Below are positions 41,593 through 50,950 of a stretch of DNA of 64,000 nt, one piece after another (the first letter of the stretch is position 1; every line of letters starts with the position of its first letter). Made by a program: the position numbers and the translations under genes. A model generated the notes under the pieces. It was not told where the DNA came from. It saw only the letters and a program-made list of their open reading frames with translations, and did no database searches. The stretch comes from Gammaproteobacteria bacterium (GTDB taxonomy: Bacteria; Pseudomonadota; Gammaproteobacteria; Pseudomonadales; Pseudomonadaceae): contig JAHJYA010000029.1 of the NCBI GenBank assembly GCA_018826895.1, positions 1 through 64,000 of the forward strand, given 5' to 3'.

Positions 41593-42006
41593 TCAAAAAT
41601 CCACCCGCCCCCTGCCCGCTTTGATCGCCCCGCGCTTGGTCTTGCCCTCCAGGCGACGGGTTTTCGAGCCCAGGGTCGGCTTAGTCGGGCGACGGGCTTT
41701 TTCGGTTTTACCGGCGCTGCGAATCAACTCGGCCAGGCGCTCCAGGGCGTCGGCGCGGTTCTGTTCTTGGGTACGGTATTGCTGCGCCTTGATGATCACC
41801 ACGCCTTCGGCGGTGATGCGGCTGTCGCGTAAGGCCAACAGACGCTCCTTGTAGAACGGCGGCAAGCTCGAAGCCTGGCTGTCGAAGCGCAGGTGCATGG
41901 CGCTCGATACCTTGTTGACGTTTTGCCCACCCGCGCCCTGGGCGCGAATCGCGGTCAGTTCGATCTCGCTGTCGGGTAGGTGAACGCTGTTGGAAATCAC
42001 CAGCAT
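41593..42006 (-). CDS. arfB: Ribosome rescue peptidyl-tRNA hydrolase ArfB
   Basis: A 137-residue release-factor-like protein that frees stalled ribosomes. The GGQ motif is at 26-28 and a Lys/Arg-rich tail (about 105-137) would enter the empty mRNA channel. The start at 42006 (MLVISNSV) fits the family; the longer frame to 42093 is unsupported. Confidence 0.92.
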   Translation of the reverse strand: MLVISNSVHLPDSEIELTAIRAQGAGGQNVNKVSSAMHLRFDSQASSLPPFYKERLLALRDSRITAEGVVIIKAQQYRTQEQNRADALERLAELIRSAGKTEKARRPTKPTLGSKTRRLEGKTKRGAIKAGRGRVDF

Positions 42007-42204
42007 GGCCAATCTTCGTGCTGCAAATGTGTCGCGATCATACCGCACTGCCCGGGCCAGGCGGCTCTTGCGCGGGCTAACCGACGAATTCAATGCTGCC
42101 TATCAGGGCGATATCTTTTTGCCATCACATTTTGCTGGCGCCATAACTTCGGCGCGCCCATTATGCGCATCCTGTATCAGCAAAACCCAGCGAGACAACG
42201 CACC

Positions 42205-43833
42205 ATGCCTGCACACCTCACGATTGCTCAACGTCTGGGCCTCGGCTTCGGCCTGATCCTCTCGTTGATGATCCTGCTCAGCCTGATCGGCATTAATCGC
42301 GTCAGCTTTATTGACACCACCCTGAGCGAAGTCAGTGCGGGCGCCACCGTGAAACAGCGCAACGCCATCAATTTCCGCGGCAGCGTGCATGACCGCGCCA
42401 TCGCCATTCGCGATGTGGTGCTGGTCGACGAGCCGAGCAGCCAGTTGGCCGACATCAAACGCCTGGACGGCTTTTATCAGACTGCAGCGCGCGACATGGA
42501 TCAGCTGTTCGCCAGCCAGGGCGCAAGTGCTGACGAGCAACGCCTGCTGGGCGAGATCAAACGCATCGAAACCGCCACCCAGGCCCTTACCGCAGAGCTG
42601 CTGCGCCTGCGCCAGGCCGCTGACCCGGCGGCGACCAAGCGTTTTCTGCTGACCCAGGTTTCCCCCAGCTACAGCGCCTGGCTGAAGGCGATCAATGCCT
42701 TTATCGACTACCAGGAAGACGTAATCGGCAAGGACCTCGACCAGGTGCGCAGCACAGCGGGCGGCTTCCAGTTACTGATTCTGCTGGCCACCGGTATCGC
42801 CATGCTGCTGAGCATCCTGATATCGGTGCTGATCATTCGCCAGTTGATCAGCACCCTGGGCGCCGAACCCCAGGCCGTGGCCGAGGCGATCAAGCGCCTG
42901 GCCAAGGGCGAGCTGGGCCAGCGTATCGAAACCCGCCACCCCGACAGCGTCATGGGCGCTCTGCGCGACATGGCGGGGCACCTTGCCGAGACCATCAATC
43001 AGGTCCGCTCGGCCGCCGCCGAACTGGCCCGTTCGGCCGACCAATTGCTGAGCACCTCAAGCAGCAACAGCCAGCAGATTCGCCTGCAATCCAGCGAAGC
43101 CGAGCAAATGGCCGCAGCGGTGCACCAGATGGCAGCCACCGTCAGCGAAGTCGCCGGCTACGCGGCCAGTGCCGCCTCGGCCACGCGCAGCGCCCATGGC
43201 GAGGTAGCTTCTGGCAACCAGGTCGTCAGCGAAACGGCCAGCGCCATGCAGACGCTGGCGAAATCCCTGGAGGATGCCGCCAATCAGGTGCAGCAGGTGT
43301 CCAGCGACACGGCGAACATCGAGAAGATTATCGAGGTGATCACCGCCATCGCCGACCAGACCAACCTGCTGGCGCTCAACGCCGCCATCGAAGCTGCCCG
43401 CGCCGGCGAGCACGGCCGCGGTTTTGCCGTGGTGGCCGATGAAGTGCGCTCGCTGGCGACCCGCACCCAGGACTCGACACGGGAAATTCGCGGCATGATC
43501 GGCACCCTGCAAGAGGGCGTCGGCCAGGCAGCCGAGGTGATGCGTAGCAGCCGCCAACTCGCCCAGCAGACCGTGGAGCAGACCCACCAGGCAGAAACCG
43601 CGCTGAACAAGATCCGCACCGAGGTCACCGCCATCAACGACATGAACGCGCAGATCGCCAGCGCCTCGGAGCAACAAAGCCAGGTGGCCGAAACGGTCAA
43701 TCAGAACATCAGCCGCATCCACGACGCGACCCTGGGCACCGCTGCCGGCTCCGAGCAAGTAGCCTCCTCCAGCCGCGAGCTTGCAGCCCTGGCCCAGCGC
43801 CTGACGGAGAAGGTCAGCTTCTTCAAGCTGTGA
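42205..43833 (+). CDS. Methyl-accepting chemotaxis protein
   Basis: A 542-residue chemoreceptor. Helix 1 at about 11-32, a periplasmic four-helix-bundle-type sensor (about 33-190), helix 2 at about 192-215, HAMP, and a cytoplasmic signalling domain with the hairpin tip [19 protein letters not shown]. The start at 42205 has a weak ribosome site; an ATG at 42163 would add 14 residues. The ligand is unknown. Confidence 0.88.
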   Translation: MPAHLTIAQRLGLGFGLILSLMILLSLIGINRVSFIDTTLSEVSAGATVKQRNAINFRGSVHDRAIAIRDVVLVDEPSSQLADIKRLDGFYQTAARDMDQLFASQGASADEQRLLGEIKRIETATQALTAELLRLRQAADPAATKRFLLTQVSPSYSAWLKAINAFIDYQEDVIGKDLDQVRSTAGGFQLLILLATGIAMLLSILISVLIIRQLISTLGAEPQAVAEAIKRLAKGELGQRIETRHPDSVMGALRDMAGHLAETINQVRSAAAELARSADQLLSTSSSNSQQIRLQSSEAEQMAAAVHQMAATVSEVAGYAASAASATRSAHGEVASGNQVVSETASAMQTLAKSLEDAANQVQQVSSDTANIEKIIEVITAIADQTNLLALNAAIEAARAGEHGRGFAVVADEVRSLATRTQDSTREIRGMIGTLQEGVGQAAEVMRSSRQLAQQTVEQTHQAETALNKIRTEVTAINDMNAQIASASEQQSQVAETVNQNISRIHDATLGTAAGSEQVASSSRELAALAQRLTEKVSFFKL

Positions 43834-43874
43834 CAGCCTTTACCGCCCAACGCGCAGGCGCCCTGCCTGCGCGG

Positions 43875-44603
43875 TCACAGGCCGGCGAGCGCCCAGCCCG
43901 CCAGCAACGGCAATAGCACTGCGCTGATCACCCCCAGCAGGCTCATGCCCAGGGCGGCAAAAGCGCCACATTCAGACCCTTCCTCCAATGCCCGCGCCGT
44001 GCCGATGGCATGGGCATTGATGCCATAGCTCAGCCCGCGCGCCGCCGGGTGGGTGACATTGAACAGGCCCAATAACCAGGGGCCCAATGCCGTCCCTATG
44101 ACCCCGGTGAGCATGACGAAGACCGCCGCCAACGAGGCTAGCCCGCCGAGCTGCTCCGCAGCCAGCATGGCGATGGGCATGGTCACTGACTTGCCCGAGA
44201 GGCTCGCCAATACTGGCAGCTGGGCGCCCATGGCATGGGCAATCACCAGCGTCAGGCTAACCGTCAGGGTGCCGCCGACCAGCACGGTCAACAGCACTGG
44301 CGCGGCCAGTTGGCGAATGCGCTTGATGTTGTTGTACAAGGGCACCGCCAGAGCGATGGTTACCGGGCCCAGCAGAAAAGCGATAGGCGCCGCGCCCGCA
44401 CGGTAGGTGGCGTAATCCATGCCGCAGGCCAGCAATACCCCCACCACGATCAGCATGGAGACCATCACCGGTTGCAACACCAGCCAGCCGCTGCGCCGGT
44501 ACAGCCACAGAGCAAACTGGAACGCCACCAGCGTCAGCCCCACGGGAAACAGCGGGTGATCGACCACCAAGCGCCCTACCGTCAGCCACATCCCTTCACT
44601 CAT
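43875..44603 (-). CDS. lrgB: LrgB/CidB-family membrane protein
   Basis: A 242-residue protein of about seven helices, with LrgB family text (GKSVTMPIAM, GINAHAIGTARALEE). It works with LrgA/CidA in holin-like control of murein hydrolase activity or pyruvate transport. It overlaps lrgA by eight bases. Confidence 0.88.
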   Translation of the reverse strand: MSEGMWLTVGRLVVDHPLFPVGLTLVAFQFALWLYRRSGWLVLQPVMVSMLIVVGVLLACGMDYATYRAGAAPIAFLLGPVTIALAVPLYNNIKRIRQLAAPVLLTVLVGGTLTVSLTLVIAHAMGAQLPVLASLSGKSVTMPIAMLAAEQLGGLASLAAVFVMLTGVIGTALGPWLLGLFNVTHPAARGLSYGINAHAIGTARALEEGSECGAFAALGMSLLGVISAVLLPLLAGWALAGL

Positions 44604-44964
44604 GACCGCCCTCCACCCGCTGCTCGATACGCCGGGCCAGGCGCTGCATCATCCAGCCGCACAAGGGCACCGTGACCAGCAACGACAGGCACAACGCAAC
44701 CAGGATCGCCGGCAGGTCGGCGAGCAACGCGTCGCTGGCGACCATGATCCCCGCCGCAGGTACGACAAACAGCAGCGGCAAGTACTGCAACAAGGTGCTG
44801 GTCGCCTGGCTCAACGGCTCACTGACCTGGCCACGCAGCAGCAAATAGGCAAACAACAGCAGCAAACCAATCACGCTGCCGGGCAGCATGGGCAGCAACA
44901 GTTCACTGACGAGACTGCCGAGAATCTGCAGCAGGACCAGCCAGGTCAGCCCTTTCAACACCAT
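44596..44964 (-). CDS. lrgA: CidA/LrgA-family holin-like protein
   Basis: A 122-residue protein with four predicted helices and the family motif LPGSVIGLLLL followed by LLFVVPAAGIMV. First gene of the lrgAB pair. Confidence 0.88.
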   Translation of the reverse strand: MVLKGLTWLVLLQILGSLVSELLLPMLPGSVIGLLLLFAYLLLRGQVSEPLSQATSTLLQYLPLLFVVPAAGIMVASDALLADLPAILVALCLSLLVTVPLCGWMMQRLARRIEQRVEGGHE

Positions 44965-44992
44965 AAGAACACTCCTCTGTGTGAGCTATTAA

Positions 44993-45060
44993 TCGCGAAG
45001 GGATGCAGCCAGCCGTTACACGCGAATAGGCTGCAAAATCGCGAATACATTCGCGCCTAC
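44993..45060. repeat. Degenerate REP element
   Basis: Contains ATCGCGAATACATTCGCGCC and facing TCGCGAAGGGATGC segments. The stop codon of the DUF934 gene (45057-45059) falls inside its outer arm. Confidence 0.7.
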
Positions 45061-45569
45061 CCGCGCCGACGAAACAACGGTCGCGGCTCGATTGCCGAGC
45101 GACCATATACCACACTCATGCCGGCCAGGCCCTTGAGTGCATCCTCGACAGACTTGTCTTCGCGCACGGCGAACGCATCAAACCCGCACTGGCGCATATG
45201 GCTGAGCTGATCACGCAGCACATCACCCACCGCGCGCAACTCTCCCGTCCAACCCAGGCGTGTGCGCAGCAGGTACGCCTGGCTATAACCGCGTCCATCA
45301 CGAAAGCTGGGAAACGCGATGGCAATCAGCGGCAGAACCGGCAGGTAGGCCCGCAGGCTTTCCACCTCATCATCCGGAGCCAGGCAGATCCCATCGGCAC
45401 TGGCCTGCTCGGCGCGCAAAACAGCCTCATCCTGGCGCGCGAGCCAGACATTCAACGGCACTATCTGTGGCCCTTGCACAGCGGGTTCAGCGACGTCACC
45501 CAGCAGTTGCCAAGGGTCGTTGCAGACAATACTCGGCGTGCCATCAAGCAGTCGGATCAGATTGTTCAT
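45057..45569 (-). CDS. DUF934 sulfite-reductase-associated protein
   Basis: A 170-residue DUF934 protein, typically encoded just after sulfite reductase in proteobacteria. The sequence LPLIAIAFPSFRDGRGYSQA and RTRLGWTGELRAVGDVLRDQ is family-diagnostic. The ATG overlaps the cysI stop as ATGA. Role in sulfite reduction is inferred from context only. Confidence 0.9.
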   Translation of the reverse strand: MNNLIRLLDGTPSIVCNDPWQLLGDVAEPAVQGPQIVPLNVWLARQDEAVLRAEQASADGICLAPDDEVESLRAYLPVLPLIAIAFPSFRDGRGYSQAYLLRTRLGWTGELRAVGDVLRDQLSHMRQCGFDAFAVREDKSVEDALKGLAGMSVVYGRSAIEPRPLFRRRG

Positions 45570-47236
45570 GCTGGCACCTGCGGCTTGCGATAGACCTCTT
45601 CCTTGAACGGCTCCAGGCCGATGCGCTGCACGGTATCGACAAAACGTTCCTCGGCCTCGCGGTAGTCGGTGAAGGTGCGCACCAGCCCATCGATTACATC
45701 GGGGATCTGCGCCGCACTGAACGCCGGACCGATCACCTTGCCCAGCGCGCTGTGCTTGCCCTGGGCGCCGCCGATGGTCACCTGGTACCACTCACTGCCG
45801 TTCTTATCGACGCCGAGAATGCCGATATTGCCAATGTGGTGATGGCCGCAGGCATTCATGCAGCCGGAGATATTCAGGCTGATATCGCCCAGGTCATGCA
45901 GGTAATCCAGATCATCGAAACGCTGCTGAATCGCCTGGGCAATCGGGATCGATTTGGCGTTGGCCAGGGCGCAGAAATCACCGCCGGGGCAGGCAATCAC
46001 ATCCGTCAGCAGGCCGATATTTGGCGTCGCCAGCCCCACCTCAGCTGCGGCCTGCCAAAGCGCATGCAAATCCGCCTTGCGCACGTCGGGCAGCACAATG
46101 TTCTGCTCGTGGGCGATGCGCAGCTCGGCAAAACCAAAACGCTCGGCCAGGTCGGCCAGCGCTTCCATCTGCTCGGCGGTGACATCGCCCGGTGGCGCAC
46201 TGATGCCCGGTTTGGTCGACAGCACCACGGCGCTGTAGCCGGGCACCTTATGTGCAAGGGTATTGCGCGACACCCAGCGGGCAAATTCGGCGTCCTGCGC
46301 CAAGGCCGTGCCGAAACCCAGGTCGAGCTCAGACAGTTGCTCGTACGGCGGCGCGACGAACGCATCGGCCACGCGCTGGTACTCCTCCTGGGTCAGTTCG
46401 GCTGGGCCGTCCTTGATGTGCTGCCACTCGGCCTCGACCTCACGGGCGAACGCCTCGATGCCCAGCGCCTTGACCAGAATCTTGATGCGCGCCTTGTACT
46501 TGTTGTCACGCCGGCCGTGGCGGTTGTACACCCGCAACACCGCCTCGACATAGGACAACAGGTGGCGCCAGGGCAGCGCCTCACGAATCTGCTGACTAAG
46601 AATCGGCGTGCGTCCCAGACCGCCACCCACCATCACCCGCAGCAGCAACTCGCCCGCCTCGTCGCGGTACAGATACAGGCCGATGTCGTGCATCATCACC
46701 GCGGCGCGGTCCTCCTCGGCGGCGCACAGGGCGATCTTGAACTTGCGTGGCAGGTAGAGAAACTCCGGGTTGATGGTCGACCACTGACGCAGAATTTCCG
46801 CCAGCGGGCGCGGGTCCAGCAGCTCATCGGCCGCAACCCCGGCAAAGGCCTCGGTGGTGATATTGCGCACGCAGTTGCCGGACGTCTGAATCGCGTGCAT
46901 TTCCACACCCGCCAGGTGCTCGAGAATATCCGGCACCTGCTCCAGCTCGATCCAGTTGAACTGAATATTCTGCCGCGTGGTGAAGTGCCCATAACCTCGG
47001 TCGTAGTGCCGCGCGATATGCGCCAACGCGCGCATCTGCCGCGCCGCCAACGTCCCATAGGGAATCGCCACGCGCAGCATGTAGGCATGCTTTTGCAGGT
47101 ACAGGCCATTCTGCAGACGCAGCGGCAGAAACTCTTCCTCGCTCAGCTCATCCTGCAGACGGCGCTCGACCTGATCACGAAATTGCGCCACCCGCTCGCG
47201 CACCAGCGCGTGGTCATATTCATCGTATTGGTACAT
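45566..47236 (-). CDS. cysI: Sulfite reductase (siroheme/4Fe-4S)
   Basis: A 556-residue single-chain nitrite/sulfite reductase. The cysteines for the [4Fe-4S]-siroheme centre are in CPGGDFC (C-x5-C) and CMNAC (C-x3-C) in the C-terminal part. The two pseudo-symmetric ferredoxin-like and Rossmann halves are evident. It reduces sulfite to sulfide for cysteine synthesis. Coupled to DUF934. Confidence 0.92.
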   Translation of the reverse strand: MYQYDEYDHALVRERVAQFRDQVERRLQDELSEEEFLPLRLQNGLYLQKHAYMLRVAIPYGTLAARQMRALAHIARHYDRGYGHFTTRQNIQFNWIELEQVPDILEHLAGVEMHAIQTSGNCVRNITTEAFAGVAADELLDPRPLAEILRQWSTINPEFLYLPRKFKIALCAAEEDRAAVMMHDIGLYLYRDEAGELLLRVMVGGGLGRTPILSQQIREALPWRHLLSYVEAVLRVYNRHGRRDNKYKARIKILVKALGIEAFAREVEAEWQHIKDGPAELTQEEYQRVADAFVAPPYEQLSELDLGFGTALAQDAEFARWVSRNTLAHKVPGYSAVVLSTKPGISAPPGDVTAEQMEALADLAERFGFAELRIAHEQNIVLPDVRKADLHALWQAAAEVGLATPNIGLLTDVIACPGGDFCALANAKSIPIAQAIQQRFDDLDYLHDLGDISLNISGCMNACGHHHIGNIGILGVDKNGSEWYQVTIGGAQGKHSALGKVIGPAFSAAQIPDVIDGLVRTFTDYREAEERFVDTVQRIGLEPFKEEVYRKPQVPA

Positions 47237-47478
47237 CGGCGGCCTCGGCTATTATCGGTGGCCACACTATGCCCAGGCACCTGATACCGAAACAGCGGCA
47301 GATTCAGCGGAAAAATACGGAGCAGATGGTGCCGCCAGGTGTTGGCAATCACCCAGCATTTCCACCCGCTGCAATCCAGGCTACCGTGCTGACTCCCCAG
47401 GCATACCATCCACCACGCGGCTGACAAAGTCGCCGGGTGCCACTCAAGCCATTGAATACACTTCACAAGGAGCCCGCC

Positions 47479-48135
47479 ATGGCCACCCTCAGCGCCAAAA
47501 AACTGCATATCGACATCGTCTCTGACGTGGTCTGCCCCTGGTGCGTGGTGGGTTACCTGCAATTGGCGCAGGCCCTGCAAGCCAGCGGCACGGACTACGA
47601 AGTGCACTGGCACCCGTTTGAGCTGAACCCCGACATGCCTGCCGAGGGCCAGAACCTGCGCGAGCACATCGCCGAGAAATACGGCGCAAGCAAAGCGCAG
47701 TCAGACGAAAACCGCCGGCACCTGGTCCAGGCCGGCAACGACGTTGGGTTCGAATTCAACTTCGCCGATGACATGCGTATGCACAACACCTTCAACGTCC
47801 ACCAGCTGCTGCACTGGGCCGATCAGCAAGGCCGCATGCACGACCTGAAACAGGCGTTGTTTGTTGCCCACTTCACCCACCGGCAGAACCTCTCTGACAA
47901 CGCCGTACTGGCAGACGTAGCCGCCGAGATCGGCCTGGACCGCACCGAAGCATTAGCCGTGCTTGCCGACCAACGCTTCGCCGACGAGGTGCGCGCGGCC
48001 GAGCACACCTGGGTCAGCCGAGGCATACGCAGCGTGCCCGCAATCATCTTCAACCACCGCCATCTGGTGAGCGGCGCCCAGGGCGTCGAGAACTTCAGCC
48101 GAATTCTGGAACAGTTAGCGACCGCCGAAGACTGA
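47479..48135 (+). CDS. DsbA-family (FrnE-like) oxidoreductase
   Basis: A 218-residue cytosolic thioredoxin-fold protein with the CPWC motif (19-22) and no signal peptide. The family ends in the typical SVPAIIFNHRHLVSGAQG segment containing a cis-Pro. It resembles FrnE/2-hydroxychromene isomerase-like DsbA proteins. AAGGAG precedes the ATG at 47479. Confidence 0.9.
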   Translation: MATLSAKKLHIDIVSDVVCPWCVVGYLQLAQALQASGTDYEVHWHPFELNPDMPAEGQNLREHIAEKYGASKAQSDENRRHLVQAGNDVGFEFNFADDMRMHNTFNVHQLLHWADQQGRMHDLKQALFVAHFTHRQNLSDNAVLADVAAEIGLDRTEALAVLADQRFADEVRAAEHTWVSRGIRSVPAIIFNHRHLVSGAQGVENFSRILEQLATAED

Positions 48136-48185
48136 GCACGCTTAGGAACGCCGAGTGTCGCAACGCGAATCTCTAGCCGCTTTTT

Positions 48186-48268
48186 GTAGGAGCGAATTTA
48201 TTCGCGATAGACCTTGAGGGCGCCGCAAACATCGCGGCTAAAGCGGAGCACCGCCCGGCCCCTCCCAC
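48186..48268. repeat. REP element, mixed type
   Basis: GTAGGAGCGAATTTATTCGC at one end and GCGGCTAAAGCGGAGCACC...GGCCCCTCCCAC at the other. The layout matches the element at 26616. Confidence 0.85.
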
Positions 48269-48340
48269 ACCCACAGAATCCCAATCGGCACATCAACACG
48301 CCAGCCATTCAAAACAACTCAATGGTCGCCCTGCCCGTCT

Positions 48341-48439
48341 TTATGCACGGGCCCCAGAGGTACTGCGCGCGTGCTTCTTCTGTAGCACTATCGAGGCTTC
48401 GGTATAGGCCTGCTGAAAGGCATCGCCGCCGATCCACTA
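48341..48439 (-). pseudogene. Separated 3' tail of the 48437-48832 gene
   Basis: Beyond the amber codon at 48437-48439 the same frame stays open to TAA at 48341, encoding about 31 residues with protein-like composition (WIGGDAFQQAYTEASIVLQK). The neighbouring frame reads GTG-TAG-TGG, so a single G to T change (GAG to TAG) would explain it. I read it as the original C-terminus. Confidence 0.65.
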
Positions 48440-48832
48440 CACGGCCGTGTCTTCATCGTGGTAAATGCCGCGATAGGTGATCAGCAGGCCCATCATAAAG
48501 TCGGTGGCGGCCTCTTCTGCTTCCTCCGCCACCACCAACTCCAGCACCGGGTACTGCAAGAACACCACACACATCGCCAACAGGCTGATGCCCTCGCCGA
48601 ACTTCATCATCTCGAATAGATCCTCGAAATCCGCCGGGTCAAACCCGTTCTCCTCAATGTCCTTGAAATCGAAGGTGCTCAGGTCGATGGCCACATCATC
48701 GAACGGCTCATTGATCAGTGGATTGGCCAGCACCGGATGCACAACATTCACCTTGGCCCTGCCCGCTCGGTTCTGCTTGGCCTTGGCTTTGGCCCGCTGG
48801 GCACGTTTTTGCTGCTTATCTGAGGAGGCCAT
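48437..48832 (-). CDS. Conserved hypothetical protein, truncated by amber codon
   Basis: About 131 residues: a Lys/Arg/Gln-rich basic N-terminus (1-30), an acidic middle (about 48-72, with DIEENGFDPADFEDLFEMM) and a hydrophobic patch (LLAMCVVFLQYP) followed by EEAEEAATDFMMGLL. I do not recognise a known family. AAGGA ten bases before the ATG at 48832 supports this start; an ATG at 48868 lacks a ribosome site. The frame continues for 31 codons after the TAG, so the protein is probably shortened or the gene decayed; see the tail entry. It borders the cassette array. Confidence 0.6.
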   Translation of the reverse strand: MASSDKQQKRAQRAKAKAKQNRAGRAKVNVVHPVLANPLINEPFDDVAIDLSTFDFKDIEENGFDPADFEDLFEMMKFGEGISLLAMCVVFLQYPVLELVVAEEAEEAATDFMMGLLITYRGIYHDEDTAV

Positions 48833-48868
48833 GGAGGCGGATTCCTTGTTCGCGGTGGCCAGAGACAT

Positions 48869-49340
48869 GGCACAGGTGGGCGGGGGATAGTCTATTCAGT
48901 CTTGGCAAGGCTTTGGCAGGCGCGGGGAAGAATTTTCCTGCTGTGAATATCCTGTACGGACGAAAATCCAGCCTCCCCGCAAGAAATCTATGCCCTGCTC
49001 TACTGTGCTTGGTCATGTGTATGCGCAAACACATTGCCGCGCCCTACCAGAACCGATAGAAACGCCTAAACCTCAACAGCTACCCTTTGAGCACGACGGC
49101 GATAGCGGCGAAAACGACTAAAGCGCCACCCACTCGCAATAGACGCATGCCGCACGAATCGAGTAGTGTCTCAAGCACGATTACTGCCGTACCTGACCGA
49201 GCAAATAAGGCTGTCCAGCTATGGTGTATAACGCCCTTATACGCTCATCAAAACGCTGAAAGCCCCAGCCTAGACAGGGAAAGGAATGTTATACACCACG
49301 CTCGTCCAGGGAGTTATGCACCAGTTGGTGTCTATTTATA
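48869..49340. other. Region between hypothetical gene and cassette array
   Basis: No reliable gene. On the minus strand a short frame at 49080-49148 encodes 22 residues ending in a hydrophobic helix (MRLLRVGGALVVFAAIAVVL...), open further upstream without a start; it may be a small-membrane-protein relic. A 10-bp inverted repeat GGTGTATAAC (49223-49232) / GTTATACACC (49288-49297) with a weak inner stem (CCTT/AAGG) could be a divergent attC or a simple hairpin. GTTATGC occurs at 49313-49319 and again at 49341-49347. Confidence 0.5.
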
Positions 49341-49347
49341 GTTATGC
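49341..49347 (+). repeat. R' core (GTTATGC) opening the array
   Basis: GTTATGC is the crossover heptamer at the left end of cassette 1, 11 bp before its ORF. The rest of its attC or attI is not recognisable upstream; the sequence before it (TCTATTTATA) does not match the L' of the other sites. Confidence 0.65.
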
Positions 49348-49357
49348 GTAATCGAGC

Positions 49358-49657
49358 ATGAAGAATAAATTGAGCTCAAAGGAAAAAGAACTCTGGAATA
49401 GGATATCCAAAATTCTCTGGAAGAATTGGGATCCTATCGGTGTCTACGAAGAAGACGCTGAGTGGGATGATGAATACGATAGCTATGTACCTCACATATT
49501 CCGACTCGCAGTAGAGGGTTGCGATCACATTAGAATCGCCGCTTCACTCACATCAACAATTCGTCAAAATATCGGATTGAGCGCCACAGACAAAAACGAA
49601 CATGACATTAATGTTGCAAAGTTAATCGTCAGTGCCAGACAGGAAATATTAGGCTAG
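49358..49657 (+). CDS. Cassette 1: small DUF1871-like protein
   Basis: A 99-residue acidic-centred protein with WDPIGVYEEDAEWDDEYDSY followed by a helix and GLSATDKNEHDINVAKLI. The WDPIGV...DEYDSYVP pattern recalls DUF1871-type immunity-like or hypothetical proteins. No catalytic residues are visible; function unknown. Start from ATG 49358, eleven bases after the R' core. The stop lies 11 bp before the R'' of its attC, the usual tight cassette packing. Confidence 0.75.
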   Translation: MKNKLSSKEKELWNRISKILWKNWDPIGVYEEDAEWDDEYDSYVPHIFRLAVEGCDHIRIAASLTSTIRQNIGLSATDKNEHDINVAKLIVSARQEILG

Positions 49658-49667
49658 TGAGCAAATC

Positions 49668-49743
49668 GCATAAAAAGTGGTTCAAGCCGTTCGCTTCGCT
49701 CACTGGGACGGGCTAAAGCCCGCCCCTTAACCAAACGTTATCC
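49668..49743 (+). repeat. attC site A
   Basis: R'' GCATAAA at 49668-49674, L'' TGGTTCAAG, a hairpin-rich core with ACGGGCTAAAGCCCG, L' CTTAACCA, R' GTTATCC at 49737-49743. The 60-bp core is shared with sites C and D. Confidence 0.88.
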
Positions 49744-49767
49744 GTTCAATTTAATCTGGAGCAAAGA

Positions 49768-50211
49768 ATGTCAGCAAAGTACAACGGTTTAGTATTCAGA
49801 ACGGAGCTTGAGGCTAATTGGGCGGCATTTTTCGATTTGGCAGGTTGGAGGTGGAGTGTTAACCCCGAGCCAGTTGAGAATTGGGCTCCAGATTTCCGCG
49901 TATCATTCGACTGCGGGCATTCAGAGTGCGGAGGTAGTCATTCTTTGTTAATCGCGGTATTGCCGCTCTCGAAAATCGAGGATTTTGGAAGTCATCCTTG
50001 TAAGCAATATTTTTTTGGAGGCTGGGATCCCGAAAAAAATGCTTCAACGATTTCAGAGGACGGCAGCGCTGCATTTGGCATCAACCCATCCGTCACGTAC
50101 TGGGAAATTTCCCACGGATCCGGTGGCGGCGTCGAAGATGTTTATTTTAGGGTTGAGAATGCAAATGAGTTATGGAAGAAGGCGAAAAATCTGGTAAAAG
50201 CCAGTGCGTAA
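49768..50211 (+). CDS. Cassette 2: PD-(D/E)XK-like protein, degenerate site
   Basis: A 147-residue protein opening with YNGLVFRTELEANWAAFFDL, the E-x3-W-A-x-F-F pattern of a nuclease-fold family in phages and mobile DNA. The expected PDF motif is present (NWAPDFRV, about residues 41-44), but the following beta-strand, where active members have E-x-K, reads LLIAVLP, so both catalytic residues appear lost. A CGHSECGGSH stretch (residues about 49-58) might bind metal. A binding rather than cleaving role, or an inactive relic, is inferred. Confidence 0.65.
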   Translation: MSAKYNGLVFRTELEANWAAFFDLAGWRWSVNPEPVENWAPDFRVSFDCGHSECGGSHSLLIAVLPLSKIEDFGSHPCKQYFFGGWDPEKNASTISEDGSAAFGINPSVTYWEISHGSGGGVEDVYFRVENANELWKKAKNLVKASA

Positions 50212-50214
50212 AAC

Positions 50215-50292
50215 GGATAACAAAGCCATTAAATTCGCTCCCTTCGGTCGCCGGACGCTCGTACCTCGCGCCGTTTATGGTGGGCGTTATAT
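50215..50292 (+). repeat. attC site B (divergent core)
   Basis: R'' GGATAAC (50215-50221) and R' GTTATAT (50286-50292). L'' GCCATTAAA pairs with L' TTTATGGT with one extrahelical T, the feature that fixes strand choice in attC folding. Its core differs completely from sites A, C and D. Confidence 0.85.
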
Positions 50293-50308
50293 TCGCTAAA
50301 GGGATTTT

Positions 50309-50950
50309 GTGCGCGTGAGTCAAGACGAAATCAAACTAGAGAAGCCTTTGTTCTATAACAACCCATTCGGATTAAGATTTGAGATTGGCCCATCTGAAAT
50401 TGGCGTCTGGGCCAACCGAGAAAAAAGCCAACTTAATGAAGAATACTTCAAAGCCGCCCTAGAAAGAGCACAAAGTATATTTAACACAGCCTTTACATCT
50501 TCAGATGACATATCAATTGCCTATCAGATATTTTCTGACGGCAGACGAAAAATTAAGAAAAAATGCCATGTTCTTCGTCAAATAAAAATAGAAAAATCAA
50601 AAGAAATTTCATTCTCCGAGCACAGAGAATTATATTTGGAAAATTTAAACTATAAATGTGAATACTGGCATCGAGCCACGGCACACGAGTTAACAACAGA
50701 AGATGCAAATATCAATAAAATTTTGTTAGCCTTAATAAATACTGACTTTGGATCAAGGCAGCCATCAATTGGCGGTGAATGTTATTTCATAAACCACACC
50801 AAAGGTCTTGTGCTGAATCTCTACGACGACCGAGGTATGGATGTAGTGGCTCTAAAAAGAGAAACGCTACTGCCTTTATACAAAAGGCATAACGAGTGGA
50901 TACTGAACTACGATAGAGAGCACATTGATGAGGTGTTCTCGCAAATATAA
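50309..50950 (+). CDS. Cassette 3: DUF3885-like protein
   Basis: A 213-residue protein whose N-terminal part (FYNNPFGLRFEIG, then ALERAQSIFNTAFTSSDDI) resembles DUF3885, a family of unknown function frequent near toxin-immunity loci and mobile DNA. The C-terminal GGECYFINHTKGLVLNLYDDRGMDV block is also typical. GTG at 50309 follows AAAGGGA by four bases; a GTG two codons on is an alternative. The stop TAA overlaps the R'' of its attC. Confidence 0.75.
   Translation: MRVSQDEIKLEKPLFYNNPFGLRFEIGPSEIGVWANREKSQLNEEYFKAALERAQSIFNTAFTSSDDISIAYQIFSDGRRKIKKKCHVLRQIKIEKSKEISFSEHRELYLENLNYKCEYWHRATAHELTTEDANINKILLALINTDFGSRQPSIGGECYFINHTKGLVLNLYDDRGMDVVALKRETLLPLYKRHNEWILNYDREHIDEVFSQI

Noticed and set aside
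49080..49148. Minus-strand 22-residue hydrophobic peptide gene
   Set aside because: No ribosome site, no upstream start for the longer frame; kept only as a note in the region description.
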